Below, one piece after another: positions 26,216-35,496 of a stretch of 64,000 bases of DNA. The position numbers and the translations under genes were made by a program. The number at the start of each line of letters is the position of its first letter. Position 1 is the first letter of the stretch. Source of the stretch: Bacteroidetes bacterium MED-G20 (GTDB taxonomy: Bacteria; Bacteroidota; Bacteroidia; Flavobacteriales_D; Parvicellaceae); contig CAJJCR010000014.1 in the NCBI GenBank assembly GCA_905182745.1, positions 1 to 64,000 on the forward strand. The letters are read 5' to 3'. The notes under the pieces are model-generated. The model was not told the origin of the DNA. It saw only the letters and a program-made list of their open reading frames with translations, and did not search any database.

Positions 26216-28873
26216 ATGTTAATTAGAGTTTTTAACTTTTTATTTTTATTAATCCCCATATTTATCTGGGGCTCTCACAACAGAGGAGGTGAAATAACCT
26301 ATACTCATATTGGAGGTCTAACTTATGAATTTACCATTACCACATGTACTGATTTGGGGTCGGTGACCGGAACAGATAGACCAGAACTATTCTTAGACTT
26401 TGATTTAGGGACTCCGTTCGCACAAAGAGATACTCTTTTAAGAACCTCCCAAGTCCCGTTATCCGTTAGCCATAAAAAAAATATTTATGTTGGTACACAT
26501 ACTTTTACTTCCACTGGATCTCATAGGATAACTATGGAAGATCCAAATAGAAATGCAGGAATTTTAAATGTTTGGCCTGGAGGGAATAGTGACGATGTAG
26601 TTTTTGCTTTAGAGACTTTCTTAATAATTTCTCCTGTTTTAGGAGCTTCAGGAGGAAATAACTCTGTACAGTTTACAGAATGTCCGTGCCCTGCAGTAGG
26701 ATGTTTGAACAGGCCTTATTGCTACAATCCAATGGCTTACGATCCTGATGGCGATTCTTTATCTTATGAGTTGACAGCTCCACTAGGCCAAGATGCACTT
26801 CCTTTACTATTTGGAAATTATTATGTTTTTCCAGACGCAATTGGAGGGGGTAATTTTACTATCGATCCGGTTTTTGGGACTGTTTGCTGGAACAATCCTA
26901 TGATGATTGGTGAGTTTAATTTTACAATTTTAATATCCGAATGGAGAAATGGCTACAAGATAGGTTCAGTTATTAGAGACGTTCAACTGACTATTAAAAA
27001 TAACTGCAACAATAATCCCCCAGATATTGTTCCTATTGATGACACTTGTGTAAAAGCAGGAAGCACGCTAAATATCAACATTCAAGGTACAGACCAGGAT
27101 TCAGATTTTATTACTCTAATAACTGCAGGACTTTCTTTTAATTTAAATAACTCCCCATCCACTTTTTCATCTGTTGCTACTAATGGTATTGCCAACGGAA
27201 TATTGCAGTGGAATACCAATTGTAGTCATATTCAACAATCTTCTTACGCAATATTAGTAGAACTGGAAGATAATGGGAATCCAGTTCTATCAGATTACGA
27301 ATCTTTTAACGTTGAGGTTAGGCCTCCAGCGATAACTGGCTTAATTGCATCTCCAATTGGAAACTCCATTCATTTAAAATGGGATAAAGCTATTTGCTCA
27401 AATGCATTAGGATACAATATTTATAAAAAAATAGGCTCTATAAATACATTTGAAGAATGCTGTCAATCCCCAAATCTATCAAGCTATGGCGTGACCCTTA
27501 TTCATCAAAGCTCTTCGAACAGCGACACTACTTTCATAGACTTTGATTCTCTAGAAATTGGGAATTCATATTGCTATTTTGTAACTGGAATATATGATTT
27601 TGGTCAACTTGAAAGTTGCCCCTCAGACACAGCATGCTCAACACTGAAAAAAGAAGTAGCAGTTTTGACCAATGTAAGCGTTGTAAAAACAGATTCTTTG
27701 CTAGGGATAGATTCTATTCATTGGATTAACCCGACTGAACTAGATACTAATCAATACCAAGGCCCCTATTACTACGAAATTACCAACGGAAATGGAAATA
27801 TAATTCATCAATTTTCTCCAAAAAACTTCTTGTATGAACTAGAAAATAGCTACAGTAATTTAAACACAAACACTGTAGATACCAACAGAAACTATAAGGT
27901 CGGGCTACATTATACTTATTTAAATTCAGATAGTCTTATTGGACATAGCAATCCTGCAACAAGTATTCATCTTAAAACCATTCCAAACGATAACCAAATA
28001 GAACTTTTTTGGAATGAAAATGTTCCATGGTATAATAATATGTATTTTATTTTTAGAAGTGACTCTATAGATGGTAATTATAGTTTAATTGACTCTACTA
28101 TTGACAACTATTTTTTAGACTCTGGATTAACCAATAGAATACAATATTGCTATTTTATTAAATCGATTGGAGAATATTCTGATCCTTCAATAGTAAGACC
28201 ATTAATTAATCTTTCTCAAAAAGCATGTGATATGCCTTTTGACTATACACCACCTTGTCCTCCAACACTAACATTAGAAGGAGAATGTGATCTAGAAATA
28301 AACACTTTAAATTGGACTAATCCGAATAATTCTTGTTCTGATGATGCTGTATCCTATTCCTTGTATTTTACGCCATTTTTAGACAGTGCATATTCACTAA
28401 TTAATTTCTTTAACAATATTGAAGACACAACATTTCAGCACCAAAATCAATATAACGGCGTAAATTCTATCGCTGGGTGTTATTATTTAACAGCTACAGA
28501 TTCCATGATTTACAACAATGAAAGTTTCCCTAGTGACACAGTATGCTTTGACAATTGCCCGAACTATATATTTCCCAATATTTTTACTCCAAACGGCGAT
28601 GGAGTTAACGATTATTTCCAAGCAATAATGCCAATTAAATACATAGACAAGATAGAATTATATATTTTAAACCGTTGGGGAGAAGTTGTTTTCAAAACTA
28701 TAAATCCGGAGTTTTTATGGGACGGAACTGCAAGTGAAACACAACAAAATTGTCCAAGCGGGACCTACTACTTTCAATGTTTGGTTAGTAGTATTAGACT
28801 ATTTGGGATTGAAGCCATAGAGCTTAATGGGCATGTACAACTTACAAGAAAAAACATATCAAATAATCAATAA
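26216..28873 (+). CDS. Secreted protein with gliding-motility (type B) C-terminal domain
   Basis: The 885-residue product opens with a signal peptide (LIRVFNFLFLLIPIFIWG). Its N-terminal domain (SHNRGGEITYTHIGGLTYEF ... CPCPAVGCLNRPYC) is common in Bacteroidota surface proteins. Ig/fibronectin-like beta-sandwich segments follow (IHLKWDKAICSNALGYNIYK; IELFWNENVPWYNNM), ending in the type B T9SS domain at about 790-885: YIFPNIFTPNGDGVNDYF, LYILNRWGEVVFKT, WDGTAS...CPSGTYYF. Export by T9SS with a PorP/SprF partner is expected. Many paired Cys suggest disulfides. Function is unknown, perhaps adhesion. Its stop is immediately followed by the ribE ATG. Confidence 0.85.
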   Translation: MLIRVFNFLFLLIPIFIWGSHNRGGEITYTHIGGLTYEFTITTCTDLGSVTGTDRPELFLDFDLGTPFAQRDTLLRTSQVPLSVSHKKNIYVGTHTFTSTGSHRITMEDPNRNAGILNVWPGGNSDDVVFALETFLIISPVLGASGGNNSVQFTECPCPAVGCLNRPYCYNPMAYDPDGDSLSYELTAPLGQDALPLLFGNYYVFPDAIGGGNFTIDPVFGTVCWNNPMMIGEFNFTILISEWRNGYKIGSVIRDVQLTIKNNCNNNPPDIVPIDDTCVKAGSTLNINIQGTDQDSDFITLITAGLSFNLNNSPSTFSSVATNGIANGILQWNTNCSHIQQSSYAILVELEDNGNPVLSDYESFNVEVRPPAITGLIASPIGNSIHLKWDKAICSNALGYNIYKKIGSINTFEECCQSPNLSSYGVTLIHQSSSNSDTTFIDFDSLEIGNSYCYFVTGIYDFGQLESCPSDTACSTLKKEVAVLTNVSVVKTDSLLGIDSIHWINPTELDTNQYQGPYYYEITNGNGNIIHQFSPKNFLYELENSYSNLNTNTVDTNRNYKVGLHYTYLNSDSLIGHSNPATSIHLKTIPNDNQIELFWNENVPWYNNMYFIFRSDSIDGNYSLIDSTIDNYFLDSGLTNRIQYCYFIKSIGEYSDPSIVRPLINLSQKACDMPFDYTPPCPPTLTLEGECDLEINTLNWTNPNNSCSDDAVSYSLYFTPFLDSAYSLINFFNNIEDTTFQHQNQYNGVNSIAGCYYLTATDSMIYNNESFPSDTVCFDNCPNYIFPNIFTPNGDGVNDYFQAIMPIKYIDKIELYILNRWGEVVFKTINPEFLWDGTASETQQNCPSGTYYFQCLVSSIRLFGIEAIELNGHVQLTRKNISNNQ

Positions 28874-29458
28874 ATGTTTACTGGAATTATAGAAAGCTTA
28901 GGTAAAATTACCACAATAGAAAAAGAAGGAGAAAACTACCACTTTACAATAGAGTCTGGAATATCAAAAGAATTAAAAATTGATCAAAGTGTAGCACACA
29001 ATGGAGTTTGTTTAACTGTTGTAGAAAAAACAAGTAAAAATCATATTGTAACTGCAATTCACGAAACTATTCAAAAGACAAACATGGGTTTTTTGAAAGT
29101 TGGAAGCCTTTTAAATATGGAAAGGTGTCTTAAAATTGGTGGAAGACTCGATGGGCATATGGTTCAAGGGCATGTAGATGATACCGTTAAATGTGTTAAA
29201 ATAGTTAACGAAAATGGAAGTTGGAGGTATTATTTTGAAGGAGCAAACATAGACCCTAAACTACTTGTTAATAAAGGTTCAGTTTGTATCAATGGGGTAA
29301 GCCTAACAATTGCAAATACTTTAAGCAAATCTTTTGAAGTTGCAATTATTCCTTACACCTATGAAAACACAAATTTTAAGGATTTAAAAGCAAATGATTT
29401 TATAAATATTGAATACGATATTCTTGGAAAATATATTCTTAAAAATCTAAAGACTTAA
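28874..29458 (+). CDS. ribE: Riboflavin synthase alpha chain
   Basis: This 194-residue enzyme converts two 6,7-dimethyl-8-ribityllumazine molecules into riboflavin. It shows the hallmark N-terminus MFTGIIESLG and two lumazine-binding repeats (each with an S/NGVCLTV or NGVSLTI motif: VAHNGVCLTVV and VCINGVSLTIA), plus GGRLDGHMVQGHVD. Length fits the family. The ATG directly abuts the upstream stop codon (TAAATG), so it is probably read from the same transcript as the secreted protein. No FMN riboswitch is visible. Confidence 0.95.
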   Translation: MFTGIIESLGKITTIEKEGENYHFTIESGISKELKIDQSVAHNGVCLTVVEKTSKNHIVTAIHETIQKTNMGFLKVGSLLNMERCLKIGGRLDGHMVQGHVDDTVKCVKIVNENGSWRYYFEGANIDPKLLVNKGSVCINGVSLTIANTLSKSFEVAIIPYTYENTNFKDLKANDFINIEYDILGKYILKNLKT

Positions 29459-30088
29459 TTATAAATCTACAATTACCGTTATATCTACATTTGGCCACAA
29501 AACGTTTTTGCCATCTGGGCCAGTATGTTGTTCTAAACATACTTCGTTGAGGGCGTCTAAAGAAGGTTCAGCTCCCCAATTTAAAACATCAATAGATGTT
29601 TTAAGGTAAATCTCCTTACTGGCTTGATCCATTTCCCATTTGTATAGCTTTTCAACCTCTTGCCCGTTCATGTTAATAACAAGTTTTCCTGACCCGTTTT
29701 CATCAATTGAAAGAATTCTTCCTGAAATATAATCTGTATCTACCATAGTATTAAAAAAGGAATTGACAATTTTATAATCTCTTACCTCATCATTTGTGCT
29801 TGTTGAGGCTACAGGAATCTTAAATGTCACTCCTGTAATTGCAGTGCTTAAGTCAGTACTCTCGTTAAATCCTTTTACTTCTGCTGACTTAAATTTTCCG
29901 CCAACTTGTGCTTTTGCAGAATGCTTGAAAGCTGTCCATTTAATTGTTACTTCTCCAAGATTATATATATAATCATTGACTGTTATTTCAGGTATTTTTT
30001 TGACAGAAACTAAAGCTCCTTCTTCAGTGGCTTCTGAACCACAACCAATAATTAAAAAAGATGCTGTTATAAGTAAAATATTTTTCAT
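29459..30088 (-). CDS. YceI-family lipoprotein
   Basis: A 209-residue lipoprotein with signal and lipobox LIIGC (Cys16), followed by a YceI-like lipocalin fold (VTIKWTAFKHSAKAQVGGKF ... NGQEVEKLYKWEMD). YceI proteins bind isoprenoid-like or amphipathic ligands in the periplasm. The ligand is unknown here. It is convergent with ribE with no base between the stops. Its start overlaps the stop of the upstream biotin-carrier gene by 4 bp (ATGA), so the two form one operon. Confidence 0.85.
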   Translation of the reverse strand: MKNILLITASFLIIGCGSEATEEGALVSVKKIPEITVNDYIYNLGEVTIKWTAFKHSAKAQVGGKFKSAEVKGFNESTDLSTAITGVTFKIPVASTSTNDEVRDYKIVNSFFNTMVDTDYISGRILSIDENGSGKLVINMNGQEVEKLYKWEMDQASKEIYLKTSIDVLNWGAEPSLDALNEVCLEQHTGPDGKNVLWPNVDITVIVDL

Positions 30089-30576
30089 GGTTCAAATTTA
30101 ATCAAGATGTTGTTTTTTTCAACTGTTTGTTGAGGGATTACTTTTACCTCCTTCACGATTCCGTCTAGAGGCGATGATAAGATGTTTTCCATTTTCATGG
30201 CTTCTAAAATAATTACAGGATCTCCTTTTTTCACTAAATCTGACTCTTTTACAATGACATCAAGAATAAGACCAGGCATAGGAGCTTTTAAAATATTAAT
30301 GTTTTTTTGGTTCCCTTTTTGAATCCCCAGTTTTTCTATTGTTTTTTCAACTTGTTTTATTAATCGAATAGTAGAAATCTCACCATTTATTTTGACTATA
30401 TAAGACTGGTCAATTGAATTTTCCTTTAAAATTTTACATTCAAAATTTTTAGAGCCATTAGACAAAATAATTTCTTTCTTGTTGTAGTTTATTTCTAATA
30501 CTTTGAATTTGCCAAGATCTCTTTGACTTAAATCTAACTGTACAACGCTATTTAAAATTCCTGTAATCATAACCAA
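30085..30576 (-). CDS. Biotin/lipoyl carrier protein (BCCP type)
   Basis: A 163-residue biotin carboxyl carrier-like subunit. The C-terminal biotinyl domain (about 90-163) has the modified Lys in ILEAMKMENILSS (K128) and the hairpin APMPGLILDVIVKESD. The N-terminal part (KFKVLEINYNKKEIILSNG) matches the short carrier subunits of acyl-CoA carboxylases in Bacteroidota. The matching carboxylase and transcarboxylase subunits are not in the window. Biotin is presumably attached by BirA acting in trans. Confidence 0.88.
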   Translation of the reverse strand: MVMITGILNSVVQLDLSQRDLGKFKVLEINYNKKEIILSNGSKNFECKILKENSIDQSYIVKINGEISTIRLIKQVEKTIEKLGIQKGNQKNINILKAPMPGLILDVIVKESDLVKKGDPVIILEAMKMENILSSPLDGIVKEVKVIPQQTVEKNNILIKFEP

Positions 30577-30646
30577 AGATTAAAGTAAATTTACAATTAT
30601 TATCTTCTTAATATAACTTTAAAGACTCCAAGATCTATAAAAATAG

Positions 30647-31777
30647 ATGAGCGGCATTTATATACATATCCCCTATTGCAAACAAGCTTGTCACTATTGT
30701 GATTTTCATTTTAGCACCTCCATGAAAACAAAGAATGAAATGATTGACTGCATCGTTAAAGAAATGGACATTCGAGAAAGTGAGTTTTCAAAAAAGATTG
30801 ATAGCCTATATATTGGTGGAGGGACTCCATCTTTAATGACTAATTTAGAACTGGAGACTATTTTTAATGGATTAGAAAAAAAGATATCTATAGGCGACAT
30901 AAAAGAAATCACCATAGAAATTAATCCAGAAGATCTTATTGATGAAAAACTAGAGTTTTACAAAGAAATTGGTATTAATAGACTAAGTATTGGAATTCAA
31001 TCCATGAATAACAACGTACTAAAATGGATGAATAGAAGTCACGATACTAACCAAGTTATAGATGGGTTAAATAATACTAAAGATGCAGGATTTGAAAATA
31101 TAAGTCTTGATTTTATTTATGGAACTCCAGAAAATTTATCAAGAGACTACAAGGCTGAATTATTAGAAATTTTAAAATTCAATCCAACACACTTGTCTTG
31201 TTATCACTTAACTATTGAAGATGGAACTTATTTTGGACATTTAGAAAAAAAGAGGAAGATAAAAAGAATTGAAGACGATGTTAGTCAACAAGAGTTTCGA
31301 TGGATTTCTGAAAAATTGAAATCTGAAAATTACCAACATTACGAGATTTCTAATTTTGCAGTTCATGGAAAGGAATCTTTTCACAATTCCAATTACTGGA
31401 ACCAGTCTAACTACATTGGTTTAGGCCCTGGTGCACATTCCTTTAGAAATTCTACAAGAAGATGGAATATTTCCAACAATAGACTTTACATAAAAAATAT
31501 AAAAGCTGGTCTCCCCTATTTTGAACAAGAAGTCTTGTCCCCTAATGATTTAGTGAATGAGGAAATAATGCTAGGGTTAAGAACCTTAAATGGGCTGGAC
31601 AAAGATCACTTACTTAGCATTGTCCCCCAGCTTATAAAAGATGAAATTGAAAGTAAATTAAATATGTTTTTAAAAGATGAAATCCTTATCTCTACTAATA
31701 ATATTATTTCTATGAACCCAGAAAAATGGTTGTTATCTGAGTATGTTTCAAGAGAATTATTTATTTTAAATGAATGA
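30647..31777 (+). CDS. hemW: Radical SAM heme chaperone HemW
   Basis: This 376-residue HemN-like radical SAM protein has the [4Fe-4S] motif C11-x3-C15-x2-C18 in YIHIPYCKQACHYCDFHF, GGGTPS at the SAM-binding loop, EINPEDL, SIGIQSMNN, and the C-terminal HemW region (GLGPGAHSF). HemW inserts heme into respiratory proteins and is distinct from coproporphyrinogen dehydrogenase HemN, which usually has one extra Cys after the cluster motif (CxxxCxxCxC). Here CDF follows, as in HemW. It is followed by a cyclase-family gene with a 4-bp overlap (ATGA). Confidence 0.93.
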   Translation: MSGIYIHIPYCKQACHYCDFHFSTSMKTKNEMIDCIVKEMDIRESEFSKKIDSLYIGGGTPSLMTNLELETIFNGLEKKISIGDIKEITIEINPEDLIDEKLEFYKEIGINRLSIGIQSMNNNVLKWMNRSHDTNQVIDGLNNTKDAGFENISLDFIYGTPENLSRDYKAELLEILKFNPTHLSCYHLTIEDGTYFGHLEKKRKIKRIEDDVSQQEFRWISEKLKSENYQHYEISNFAVHGKESFHNSNYWNQSNYIGLGPGAHSFRNSTRRWNISNNRLYIKNIKAGLPYFEQEVLSPNDLVNEEIMLGLRTLNGLDKDHLLSIVPQLIKDEIESKLNMFLKDEILISTNNIISMNPEKWLLSEYVSRELFILNE

Positions 31778-32541
31778 TAATTGAATTAGTAGTAAATAAC
31801 GAAAAAAAGAAAGCAGATCTAAGTCGTCCAATTGATTTGTCTCTAACCTCTAAAGTTAAAAATAGCTTCAAGGCTTGGTATGTAGATGAAATTCAAATAA
31901 GAGTTATTAAAAATGGGGACTTTGTTGGGAGTGTGAATCAAGGAGGAAGTGTAAATTTTAAAGAATTACTTATTAACCCTCATGGTAATATGACACATAC
32001 AGAGTCTGTTGGCCATATATCTAATCAAGAAGTTTTTGTAAATAATATACTTAGTCAGTATCATTTTTCAGCTCAGTTAATTACTATCACCCCTCAAGAA
32101 GCAAATTCTGATATGGAAAGTGGAATTAAAGCAGGTGATTTTTTTATTGGAATAGAACAAATTAAAGATAAAATAAAGCCAAATATTCAATCTCTTATTC
32201 TAAGGACACAGAGCAGCTATGGCCAACTAAATGAGAAGACCTATAACAATACCAATTGGCCTTACCTATCCGAAGAAACAGCAACTTACATAAGGGACTG
32301 TGGGACTGTTCATTTGCTAATTGACCAGCCATCTGTGGACAAAGAGTTTGACGAAGGAAAGCTATTGGCACATAAAGCATTTTGGAATTATCCCAATGAA
32401 ATAGATAAAGGGAGAACCATCACAGAGCTTATTGGAATTCCTGACGATATTAATGATGGGGTTTATCTTTTAAATCTTTCTATGGCCAATATAGAAAACG
32501 ATGCATCTCCTTCAAGACCAACTATTTATAAATTATTTTGA
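31774..32541 (+). CDS. Cyclase-family / kynurenine formamidase-like metal hydrolase
   Basis: The product has 255 residues and no signal peptide. The metal-binding motif region is NPHGNMTHTESVGHI (compare H-G-x-H-x-D-x-x-x-H in the cyclase family). Here the Asp is replaced by Glu. A second conserved region, HLLIDQPSVDKEFDEG, is followed by AHKAFW. The family contains arylformamidases and isatin hydrolases. The substrate is not predictable. It is coupled with hemW by ATGA. It may be a detoxifying hydrolase, and the Glu change could affect metal choice. Confidence 0.8.
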   Translation: MIIELVVNNEKKKADLSRPIDLSLTSKVKNSFKAWYVDEIQIRVIKNGDFVGSVNQGGSVNFKELLINPHGNMTHTESVGHISNQEVFVNNILSQYHFSAQLITITPQEANSDMESGIKAGDFFIGIEQIKDKIKPNIQSLILRTQSSYGQLNEKTYNNTNWPYLSEETATYIRDCGTVHLLIDQPSVDKEFDEGKLLAHKAFWNYPNEIDKGRTITELIGIPDDINDGVYLLNLSMANIENDASPSRPTIYKLF

Positions 32542-32555
32542 AACAAAATTTTGTT
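32542..32555. promoter_or_regulatory. 14-bp perfect palindrome upstream of the Lrp/AsnC gene
   Basis: AACAAAATTTTGTT begins at the base after the upstream stop codon and lies 40 bp before the Lrp/AsnC start. The interval also contains short direct A/T repeats. Lrp/AsnC proteins often repress their own genes through palindromic sites, so an autoregulatory operator is plausible. It could also be the stem of a weak terminator, but no T-run follows. Confidence 0.35.
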
Positions 32556-32595
32556 AAACGCTAATTAAGTGTAATTTTATTTCAAAACAACACTA

Positions 32596-33084
32596 ATGAA
32601 GCTGGATGTAATTGACCTCAAGATATTAGAAGCTCTTCAAAAAAACAGTAAGATTACCAATATTGAACTTAGTAAGGTTATCGGCCTTTCTGCTGCTCCA
32701 ACTTTAGGGAGAGTACAGAAATTGGAGAAATCTCAGGTAATTTCAAGCTATAACGCGACTGTAAATCATTCGAAGCTAGGATTGGGGTTTACAGCCTTGG
32801 TTCACTTATCTCTTGTTCGTCAGAAAACTACAGCAGTTTCTAATTTTTTAAAACAAATTAAAGAAATTAAAGAGGTGAGAGAGTGTCTTCAACTTACTGG
32901 AAAATTCGATTATCAACTAAGAATAATTACCAGCGATATTCCGTCTTTTGAAAAATTGCTGGAAGAAAAATTAGGCAATATTGAAGAGATAGGTCAATTG
33001 GAAACATCTGTTGTCATTTCGACCAAAAAGAATTCTAGTGTTGCTCCAATTGATTATAAAAAAGAAATTATTCTAAAAAGATAA
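32596..33084 (+). CDS. Lrp/AsnC family transcriptional regulator
   Basis: A 162-residue regulator with an N-terminal winged helix-turn-helix (LDVIDLKILEALQKNSKITN ... IGLSAAPTLGRVQKLEK) and a C-terminal RAM ligand-binding domain (about 65-140; CLQLTGKFDYQLRIITSDI). The recognition helix segment SAAPTLGRV differs from the usual SxxxVxxRIxxLE by the inserted Pro-Thr-Leu. The 3' end overlaps the convergent TonB receptor gene by 12 bp. Amino-acid-responsive control is the family norm. Target genes are unknown. Confidence 0.92.
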   Translation: MKLDVIDLKILEALQKNSKITNIELSKVIGLSAAPTLGRVQKLEKSQVISSYNATVNHSKLGLGFTALVHLSLVRQKTTAVSNFLKQIKEIKEVRECLQLTGKFDYQLRIITSDIPSFEKLLEEKLGNIEEIGQLETSVVISTKKNSSVAPIDYKKEIILKR

Positions 33085-35496
33085 TTTAGCAGATACCATT
33101 AAGCTTCTGCCCGGAGCACTTATTCCCGATGCAAAGGTCTTGTAATGAACATCAAATAAATTATAGAGCCCTAAAGACAGATTTAAAGATTCTCTATATT
33201 GATACCCAACCTGAGTATTTATTACCCACCAACTAGGATAACCCATTGGCGAAGCTTCTAGGGGATTGTCTGTGTTCCCTTGTCCAAATAATTTATTAAT
33301 TTTTTCTGCGTTAAAATTATTTAATATTTGTAATTCAAGTTTTTTAAAAGTATAATTCAAATTCAGTTTGCCAAATATTGGAGGAATATGACTCATAGGA
33401 ACTCGTGTGTTTTTAAGAATGCCTCTAGTATAACAAAGGCTAGAATGAAACTTTAGATTTTTTAAAACAGTAATAGAGAGTGAACCGCTTAACCCATAAA
33501 CTATTCCACTTTCACTATTTTGATTTGCTAAAATTTCATAGTAATTACTATCGTAATAAATTAATCTAGAGCCATTAATTTCTAAACTTTGTTTGGTAAT
33601 TACATTATCCAAAATTGTGAAAAAAGAAGAAGAAGAAAAACTAAATTGAGCGTTTTTAAAATCTATTTTCTTGCTGATTCCCAACGAAAAGTTATAAGCA
33701 TATTCCGGAACCAACTGGCTATTAGGGACTGTTAAAAATTGATCTTTGATAAATACTTTTCCTAAATCGTCAATATTTGGAGCTCTAAAACCAGTACTTA
33801 AGTCCAAAAAGATTTTTGTGGTTTCATTTGGATAAAAATAAGTACCAAGTGAGCCACTTAGTGAATGTCTTTTAATTTCAAAACCGTCCGACAAAAAATC
33901 TAGAATATTATCATCAAATATAGCAGAAGCATGATTCCAGGTGTACCTGATTCCTCCAATTAGCGAGAGTCTATTTTTTTTCAGATTGTAACTGCCATAA
34001 ATAGCAGGAAAAAAAGTATTACTTCCTCCATTAGGATATCTTGAATCTATAAAAGAAGTTGAGCTGTCTAAGAGATTAAGTTCATAAGCTCTGCTATCAA
34101 CAGTATTGTAGTATATCTCAGTTCCGTAATCTAGTTTTGAGTTTGAACCAATAGATTTTGAAAACTGAATATTAGACCCAAGGACATTTACTTTCTCCAC
34201 TGAATTTTTTTGAAAAAAACTATTAAATCTCCTTGTGCACCTAGACTCCTGAACATACTGGTGAGAAAAAATAGCTCTAATATCATCAAATAAAATAGAG
34301 GAAAAAGAAGAAGAAAAAGCAATAGAATTCAAAAGTCTTTTTTGTGGACCATAATTCCACTGGGCATATTCCGGAAGATTACTTAAAGTTAAGTTGTTGA
34401 GCTGGTCCAACCTTTGAAGATTGGAAGAAGAGCTAAATTGAGAGTTGATAATTAATTTTGACGTTGCATTTAATTTAAAAAGAAATTTATTAGTTAAATC
34501 AATTTGATTGAATCCAACTCCTCTTTGGATGGATGGATTGGAATTTGCAATCATTGTGTCTTGAAGATTATTAACTTCTGTATAAAAATTATGTAAGCCC
34601 CAGTTTTGAAAGCCATGAACCCTGTTTTTTCCCATAGAAACATCTCCAAATTTTTTATAGGTTACAGAAGTTAAAGATGCTACATTTTTACCTGATAAAT
34701 TAAAATTAATATGGTTGGACAGCTCATTGGTTGCACTATTAAGTCTAGTAAAATACAATCCAGAAAAACTGGAACTGTCGTTTGTATTTAACAAAGTAGG
34801 ATCTTTAGTTTTATAATGAATAACTCCACCAATAGCATCACTACCGTAAGAAACTGCAGAAGGGCCAAAAATCACATCACAACTCTCTAAAATAAAAGGA
34901 TCAACGGTAATGCTGTTTTGTAAATGCCCTCCTCTGTAAATTGCATTATTCATTCTAACACCATCCACCATCAAAAGTATTCTATTAGCCTCAAATCCTC
35001 TTATAATTGGGCTTCCTCCAGCAAAGCTGGTTTTTTGAATGGTTACTCCATCTACTAAAGTCAAAAGTTCTGCTCCGGTTGATGCATTTGAATTTAATAT
35101 TTCACTGGATTTAACTACTTGATGATTTAACTCTTTCATCCCAGTTGGTAATTGTGTGGAGCTAGAGGTGCTGGTAACAAAAACTGGAAGAGATTGGTCT
35201 TTGTTATTGGGAATCTGAAACAGGAAGTTTTTTTCGATCAGCTCTAGCTGACTTAGTTTGTGAATTTTTCCGGATAAATTAATTGAAATAGAATCGTAAT
35301 TATTCATTGTTTTTAATAGAATAAATCCTTTCCTATTGGTAGTAAAGGTGTCCTTTCTTAACTGATTTTTAAATATTACTTTCTTATATTTTAATTCATT
35401 GCCAAATTCATTAACAAAAGTAATTTTCTGGCATGTGTAATAGGCAGTAGAAAAAAAGAAAATTAAAAAGAAATATGCTTTGAATAAATTACTCAA
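33073..35496 (-). CDS. TonB-dependent outer-membrane receptor
   Basis: An 807-residue receptor. A signal peptide is followed by a CarboxypepD_reg-like N-terminal domain (KITFVNEFGNELKYKK ... TNRKGFILLKT), then the plug (about 110-235: ELLTLVDGVTIQKTSFAGG, SPIIRGFEANRILLMVDGV, IFGPSAVSYGSDAIGGVI) and a 22-strand barrel. The barrel carries the FRAPNIDDLGK motif, typical of heme or siderophore receptors, and ends SAKLSF with a terminal aromatic. The ligand is uncertain. hemW upstream hints at heme but is not operonic. Its start overlaps the recO stop by 4 bp (ATGA), so it is translated from the recO/kinase transcript. Confidence 0.92.
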   Translation of the reverse strand: MSNLFKAYFFLIFFFSTAYYTCQKITFVNEFGNELKYKKVIFKNQLRKDTFTTNRKGFILLKTMNNYDSISINLSGKIHKLSQLELIEKNFLFQIPNNKDQSLPVFVTSTSSSTQLPTGMKELNHQVVKSSEILNSNASTGAELLTLVDGVTIQKTSFAGGSPIIRGFEANRILLMVDGVRMNNAIYRGGHLQNSITVDPFILESCDVIFGPSAVSYGSDAIGGVIHYKTKDPTLLNTNDSSSFSGLYFTRLNSATNELSNHINFNLSGKNVASLTSVTYKKFGDVSMGKNRVHGFQNWGLHNFYTEVNNLQDTMIANSNPSIQRGVGFNQIDLTNKFLFKLNATSKLIINSQFSSSSNLQRLDQLNNLTLSNLPEYAQWNYGPQKRLLNSIAFSSSFSSILFDDIRAIFSHQYVQESRCTRRFNSFFQKNSVEKVNVLGSNIQFSKSIGSNSKLDYGTEIYYNTVDSRAYELNLLDSSTSFIDSRYPNGGSNTFFPAIYGSYNLKKNRLSLIGGIRYTWNHASAIFDDNILDFLSDGFEIKRHSLSGSLGTYFYPNETTKIFLDLSTGFRAPNIDDLGKVFIKDQFLTVPNSQLVPEYAYNFSLGISKKIDFKNAQFSFSSSSFFTILDNVITKQSLEINGSRLIYYDSNYYEILANQNSESGIVYGLSGSLSITVLKNLKFHSSLCYTRGILKNTRVPMSHIPPIFGKLNLNYTFKKLELQILNNFNAEKINKLFGQGNTDNPLEASPMGYPSWWVINTQVGYQYRESLNLSLGLYNLFDVHYKTFASGISAPGRSLMVSAKLSF

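Noticed and set aside
30085-30576. Biotin carrier gene as proof of a complete carboxylase operon
   Set aside because: The other subunits are not in the window. The gene is paired only with YceI, so no complete carboxylase can be claimed.
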